A stretch of DNA of 64,000 nt from assembly GCF_964355755.1 (NCBI RefSeq), contig NC_092670.1:15003201-15067200 (forward strand). The letters run 5' to 3'. The notes beneath the pieces were generated by a model, which was not told the DNA's origin, searched no databases, and saw only the letters and a program-made list of their open reading frames with translations. Both the position numbers and the translations under genes were made by a program. Every line of letters begins with the position of its first letter. Positions within the stretch are counted from its first letter, which is position 1. Positions 60,901-64,000 of this stretch are shown here, piece after piece. The stretch is from Antedon mediterranea (taxonomy: Eukaryota; Echinodermata; Crinoidea; Comatulida; Antedonidae).

Positions 60901-63900
60901 TGTAAGAGAAGTCGTTGATTCTGTTGGCGACACTGTTGTAGAACGAATGGTAGTTTCCGTCGGTGTAGCAGTGGTACTGGTAACAGTGGTTGTTGTCATT
61001 TCAGTAGGAGTGCTTTCAGTAGTGGTCGAAACCGTTGTCGTTTCAACAGTCACTGTGAAAAATATTAAGAAACGTAATAATCATCAAGTGCTATCCAGAA
61101 TGTCTTTTATCCACTCAGGAGCTAGGCCTAGCTAAACTTAATCTGCTAAATATTAATTATAATCTATACATTATCAATTCAAAAAATAAATAAAAAGCAG
61201 GTTGAACAAATTGTCAATAATAGAGCAAATTAACAAATAGTTAAGCTGTTGAGGTAAACAGGAAAAAAGGTTAGGGCTGTTACGCATGTGACATACGCAC
61301 GACGCACACAACACACACAAGAGTATACTGGTTTATTTATTTACCCTCTGCTGCACAGCCAAGCATATCAAATTGTAGACTTGGATACTCTCCAATGAAA
61401 TCATTAACTTCGATCCTCAGACTTAACAAAGGTCCAATTGGTTCATCAAACTCAACCACAAATATGCCGGTTGGATCTTCTTCATCCAGAACAGTGAATG
61501 CCTGAAATTAAAAATAAGGTTATTATTATTATTATTATGCTTGTTAAGTTATTCTGAACCAAATAAATATTTACATCCATAGTCAAATATTATATTTATC
61601 ATACCATTGAACAACTAGAAGTTTGTGTCCAGTTCATTGTCTGCAAAATTATCATTAGAACCTGATCTAATGATTTTTTTAATGTTTTTTTATCGGTTCT
61701 ATTTAGTTTTCCAGTATAGGCTTACGTTTGATGTTTTGCATTTTTTATAACTGTGTTAATTAATTGTTATATTTTCTAATAAGAATTTCAACTGTGTCTA
61801 TATTGAATAAATAAAAAAAAATATATTAGTGCAGTATGTCCTTTGTAAATCCTTTGTAATGCTTATTATGTGTTTTACCTCATTACCGCAACTAGATTAG
61901 AATGTTGCATGTATAAAGTTGCCATGGAGATAGTTTGATAAAATACAATATTCTACAGGAGGATGTAGTTTTAAAAAAAACCAGATGTAGACATACATTT
62001 TTTGCTTTTGGAGTATGCAATACAGTTTAGAAATTAATAATACAGTACATGGATATCAGCATCATATGTACTATATCCAAGAACTTATAACAGAAGAATC
62101 TCCTGTTCGTCCGAAGCGCGTAACAATTTCGAAAGGCATTGTGGGATACAATAGAGCTATGGGTGGCGCCATTGTGAGCCATGGAGTAGGGCGCCCGCAT
62201 CAAATTAGAAAGTCAAAATCATAGAGGGGATCTGCTAATGCTCTAGGGGGGATAGAGTAATTGACTGAGGAGTAGGGCGCCCGCATCAAATTAGAAAGTC
62301 AAAATCATAGAGGGAATCTGCTAATACTCTAGGGGGGTAGAGTAATTGACTTGCTAGTTTGGAGGGGGCGCCGCTCCATGCTGTGAAATGGCGTCGCCCA
62401 GTTTGACCTTTCAACCCTGTACTTCCGATACTGTGTTTTGAATGCAAATTGAAGAACAGGAGATTCTTGTGTTATAAGTTCTTTGACTATATGTATAAGT
62501 AGTGTATGAACAAATATAGAATGAAATGTATAATAAAATGTATAAGACAATTCAATTCAATTGAATGACAAATGTTATTTTCAGATTCATTGAGGTCATT
62601 ACTCCTTATATAGATGGTTTGCGTTGCCAAAAATTGTTACTCCTGATATGTTTGGCCAATGCTAAAAAAAGTTTCTTTTTAAATGTATATTGTATATATA
62701 CATTGTGTTGCTGACATTGAAATACAGTAGTATGGTAAAATTAAACTTTTGCATTGGTTTAGAGATCATGAAAAAAATGATTCAACTACATCTATTTCAG
62801 TAAACTACAGATTTTTTTACCAGAATTACTTATGTGTTTTTCAATGTTATTGAGTTAATCACTGCAAAAAAAGTTAAAAGTGATATCAAATAATAAACCA
62901 TAGAAACTGCACTGATAATTTTGACATGGTCACTAATGCTTTGTCTACACTATCAAACTTTATGTGAAAAAAAATTTTATTTGCCCATATATGGACATGA
63001 TGATGTCATATCACCACCTTATTTGAGCATATCACTACCATATTTGGGCACGTCACACTTTTTTGGGTCAAACTAGTTTGATAGTGTAGACAGAGCTTTA
63101 GTCTGCATTTTCCACAACTTCAACAATTTCTTTTAATTTATTAGTAATGAAATCAATACTTTCATACAATACTTACACCATGATCTGAAGCCTCTTCTGA
63201 TTCATACAGACTGGAAATGGAAACACGGCGGGCAGAATTTTCACTGCTACCGCGGAAACGGAGACCTGAAACTAAAACTGGCTCACTGAAGGTAACCTTG
63301 GCCCAGACGTTTTCGTTGCTTGCTGGATGGAATGAGTTAGGACTGTTAAGGTAGGTATCACCACTAGTAGTAAAACTGTTTGTTCTACCAGATTCAAAGT
63401 CATCCAAAATTCGATCACAAACCTCTTCTGTAATTGCAAAAAAATAAATTTAATTATGTACCGTAATTATGCTCTGTTAAAATAAAAAAAATAAGTGTTA
63501 ACTGTCTTGCTACATCTTTTATTAGCAGTCTAGAGACTTTTTTTGTAAACATCCCATTTAACAATTCTCCAGATTTGATTTACTTATGAATGACCATGGC
63601 ATTTTGTCCATTATTAATAATAATATTTTTATTTAGTAACAGAAAATAATTCATTCACCAAAAACATTTTCTGAGACTGTTTCATGTCAACAAAAATCAC
63701 AAGAGTTTTTAGGGACTATGTCAAAGTTATTCTCTTATTATTCTACATATTTACTGCAATAAAGTTTGATGAAGCATTCACTCTAATAAACAGTGTGTAT
63801 GTTTGTTCAAAAAAAGTTTGCGCAAATAATTTAAAGAGTAAACAAAATGATAGTACTGTAGTATAATAACTTTGAAATGGTCCCTAACTCAATATAGTAT

Positions 63901-64000
63901 CAAAGTCTTACCAGTTGTGAGACTGACAGTACTAAAAGTCGTCGTCTCAGTGGTAGTTGAACCTTCGGTTGTTGTACTTCTGTGAATAGTTGTTGTAGGT
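54966..64000 (-). CDS. secreted mucin-like glycoprotein with VWC and cystine knot, 3' part
   Basis: Exons from the right edge: 64000-63912 (open at 5'), 63427-63177, 61501-61345, 61052-60768, 60415-60389, 60213-60187, 60015-59986, 59787-59746, 59593-59552, 58302-58270, 57299-57273, 56716-56696, 56171-56143, 56038-55937, 55554-55512, 55300-54966 (stop 54966-54968); 512 residues visible. Domains: Thr-rich (1-30); a discoidin-like region (30-166, WAKVTFSEPVLVSGLRFRG, LQFDMLGC); Thr-rich (166-261); eight tiny Pro/Thr exons (261-343); VWC (344-405, CLVNNQIYNIGETIP, CCPIC); C-terminal cystine knot (405-495, CQGRC, CDCC, CSCNSC) as in gel-forming mucins and VWF, where it makes disulfide dimers. The donor of exon 59986 (CAT before GTTAAC) is weak. 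The N-terminal VWD-type domains, if any, lie outside. Confidence 0.85.
56780..57118. mobile_element. TTAA MITE, AAAGATGTATTGTCCC family, copy 2
   Basis: TTAA at 56780-56783 and 57115-57118; left AAGATGTATTGTCCCCCC, right GGGGGACAATACATCTT, a clean inverted pair. In an intron of the mucin-like gene. Confidence 0.85.
57684..58202. mobile_element. TTAA MITE, same family, copy 3 (longer, left end eroded)
   Basis: Left TACTGTATTGTCCCTTGAAA, right AAAGGACAATACATCTTTAA; the left TTAA is lost. The interior is longer than in copy 2. Confidence 0.65.
58829..59012. repeat. inverted repeat GCAACAACCGACAACC
   Basis: A perfect 16-bp inverted pair (58829-58844 and 58997-59012) encloses 152 bp that are GC-richer than the intron. 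Possibly the ends of a small element. Confidence 0.5.
59013..59515. other. intron of the mucin-like gene
   Basis: AT-rich, nothing recognised. Confidence 0.4.
59520..60420. repeat. tandem duplication of a micro-exon with its intron
   Basis: Five successive units of about 200 bp each carry one 27-42-nt Pro/Thr exon (starts 60389, 60187, 59986; 59746, 59552) with similar intron sequence (GTTTATTCACCTGTTGTTGT; ATTTTCAAAATT). See the mucin-like gene. Confidence 0.8.
61502..62067. other. intron of the mucin-like gene
   Basis: AT-rich; no gene or clear element. Confidence 0.4.
62068..62491. mobile_element. inverted-repeat element with an internal 85-bp duplication
   Basis: GAACTTATAACAGAAGAATC and CCTGTTC at the left are inverted at the right (GAACAGGAGATTCTTGTGTT). 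Inside, an 85-bp unit starting GGAGTAGGGCGCCCGCATCA is present twice (about 62182 and 62268). The short frames on both strands run through the ends and are not genes. Confidence 0.7.
62937..63098. mobile_element. MITE, CTACACTAT family, copy 5
   Basis: GCTTTGTCTACACTATCAAA at the left, AGTTTGATAGTGTAGACAGA at the right; interior collinear with copies 1 and 2. Just downstream of the discoidin-like exon. Confidence 0.85.

Noticed and set aside
60682-61135. Plus-strand Val/Ser-rich frames opposite the Thr-rich mucin exon
   Set aside because: They are the mirror reading of ACN threonine codons; the minus strand has acceptor, donor and matching phases.

Overview
The window is eukaryotic, AT-rich, intron-rich animal DNA. 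The gene set (a cytosolic sulfotransferase cluster, a LanC-like gene, a plexin-domain-containing gene and a mucin-like gene), the many CTAGGCCTA clusters, and long-inverted-repeat foldback transposons with short tandem repeats in their arms fit a marine deuterostome, most likely an echinoderm. The organism assignment is inference. All gene models were built by hand from ORFs, conserved motifs, GT-AG sites and exon phase.

Layout. Positions 1-5590 hold no gene I can support: one foldback element and a CTAGGCCTA-rich block. Positions 5591-25026 hold four tandem plus-strand cytosolic sulfotransferase (SULT) units. A is a pseudogene. B is complete: 8 exons, 326 codons. C is intact except for a truncated exon 3. 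D is a pseudogene. Non-LTR retrotransposon pieces, a Helitron-like element, a SINE-like element and tRNA-Val-like sequences sit between and inside the units. Positions 25538-35545 hold a complete nine-exon LANCL gene (404 aa, plus strand). Its first intron carries a foldback element, itself interrupted by a young, intact Mag-like Ty3/Gypsy retrotransposon with 174-bp LTRs differing at one base. Positions 35546-40024 are intergenic with small MITEs and tandem repeats. Positions 40025-52632 hold a complete twelve-exon PLXDC (plexin-domain-containing/TEM7-like) gene on the minus strand, convergent with LANCL. Its first intron carries an intact-looking 2-kb foldback transposon with about 500-bp inverted repeats and a perfect 8-bp target duplication. 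Positions 54966-64000 hold the 3' part of a secreted mucin-like gene on the minus strand: Thr-rich, discoidin-like, Thr-rich, an array of tiny Pro/Thr exons, VWC, then C-terminal cystine knot. It runs off the right edge.

The genes do not form an operon-like system. LANCL is a cytosolic glutathione-related enzyme family. The SULTs conjugate small molecules with sulfate from PAPS. PLXDC is a membrane receptor and the mucin is extracellular. The most notable content is the transposon record: two foldback elements sharing GGTGTC-type ends, 16-bp arm repeats and 8-bp target duplications; a Helitron-like element and a TTAA MITE that landed in a local tandem repeat whose neighbouring units show the empty sites; and a retroelement fragment whose empty site survives in a paralogous SULT flank.
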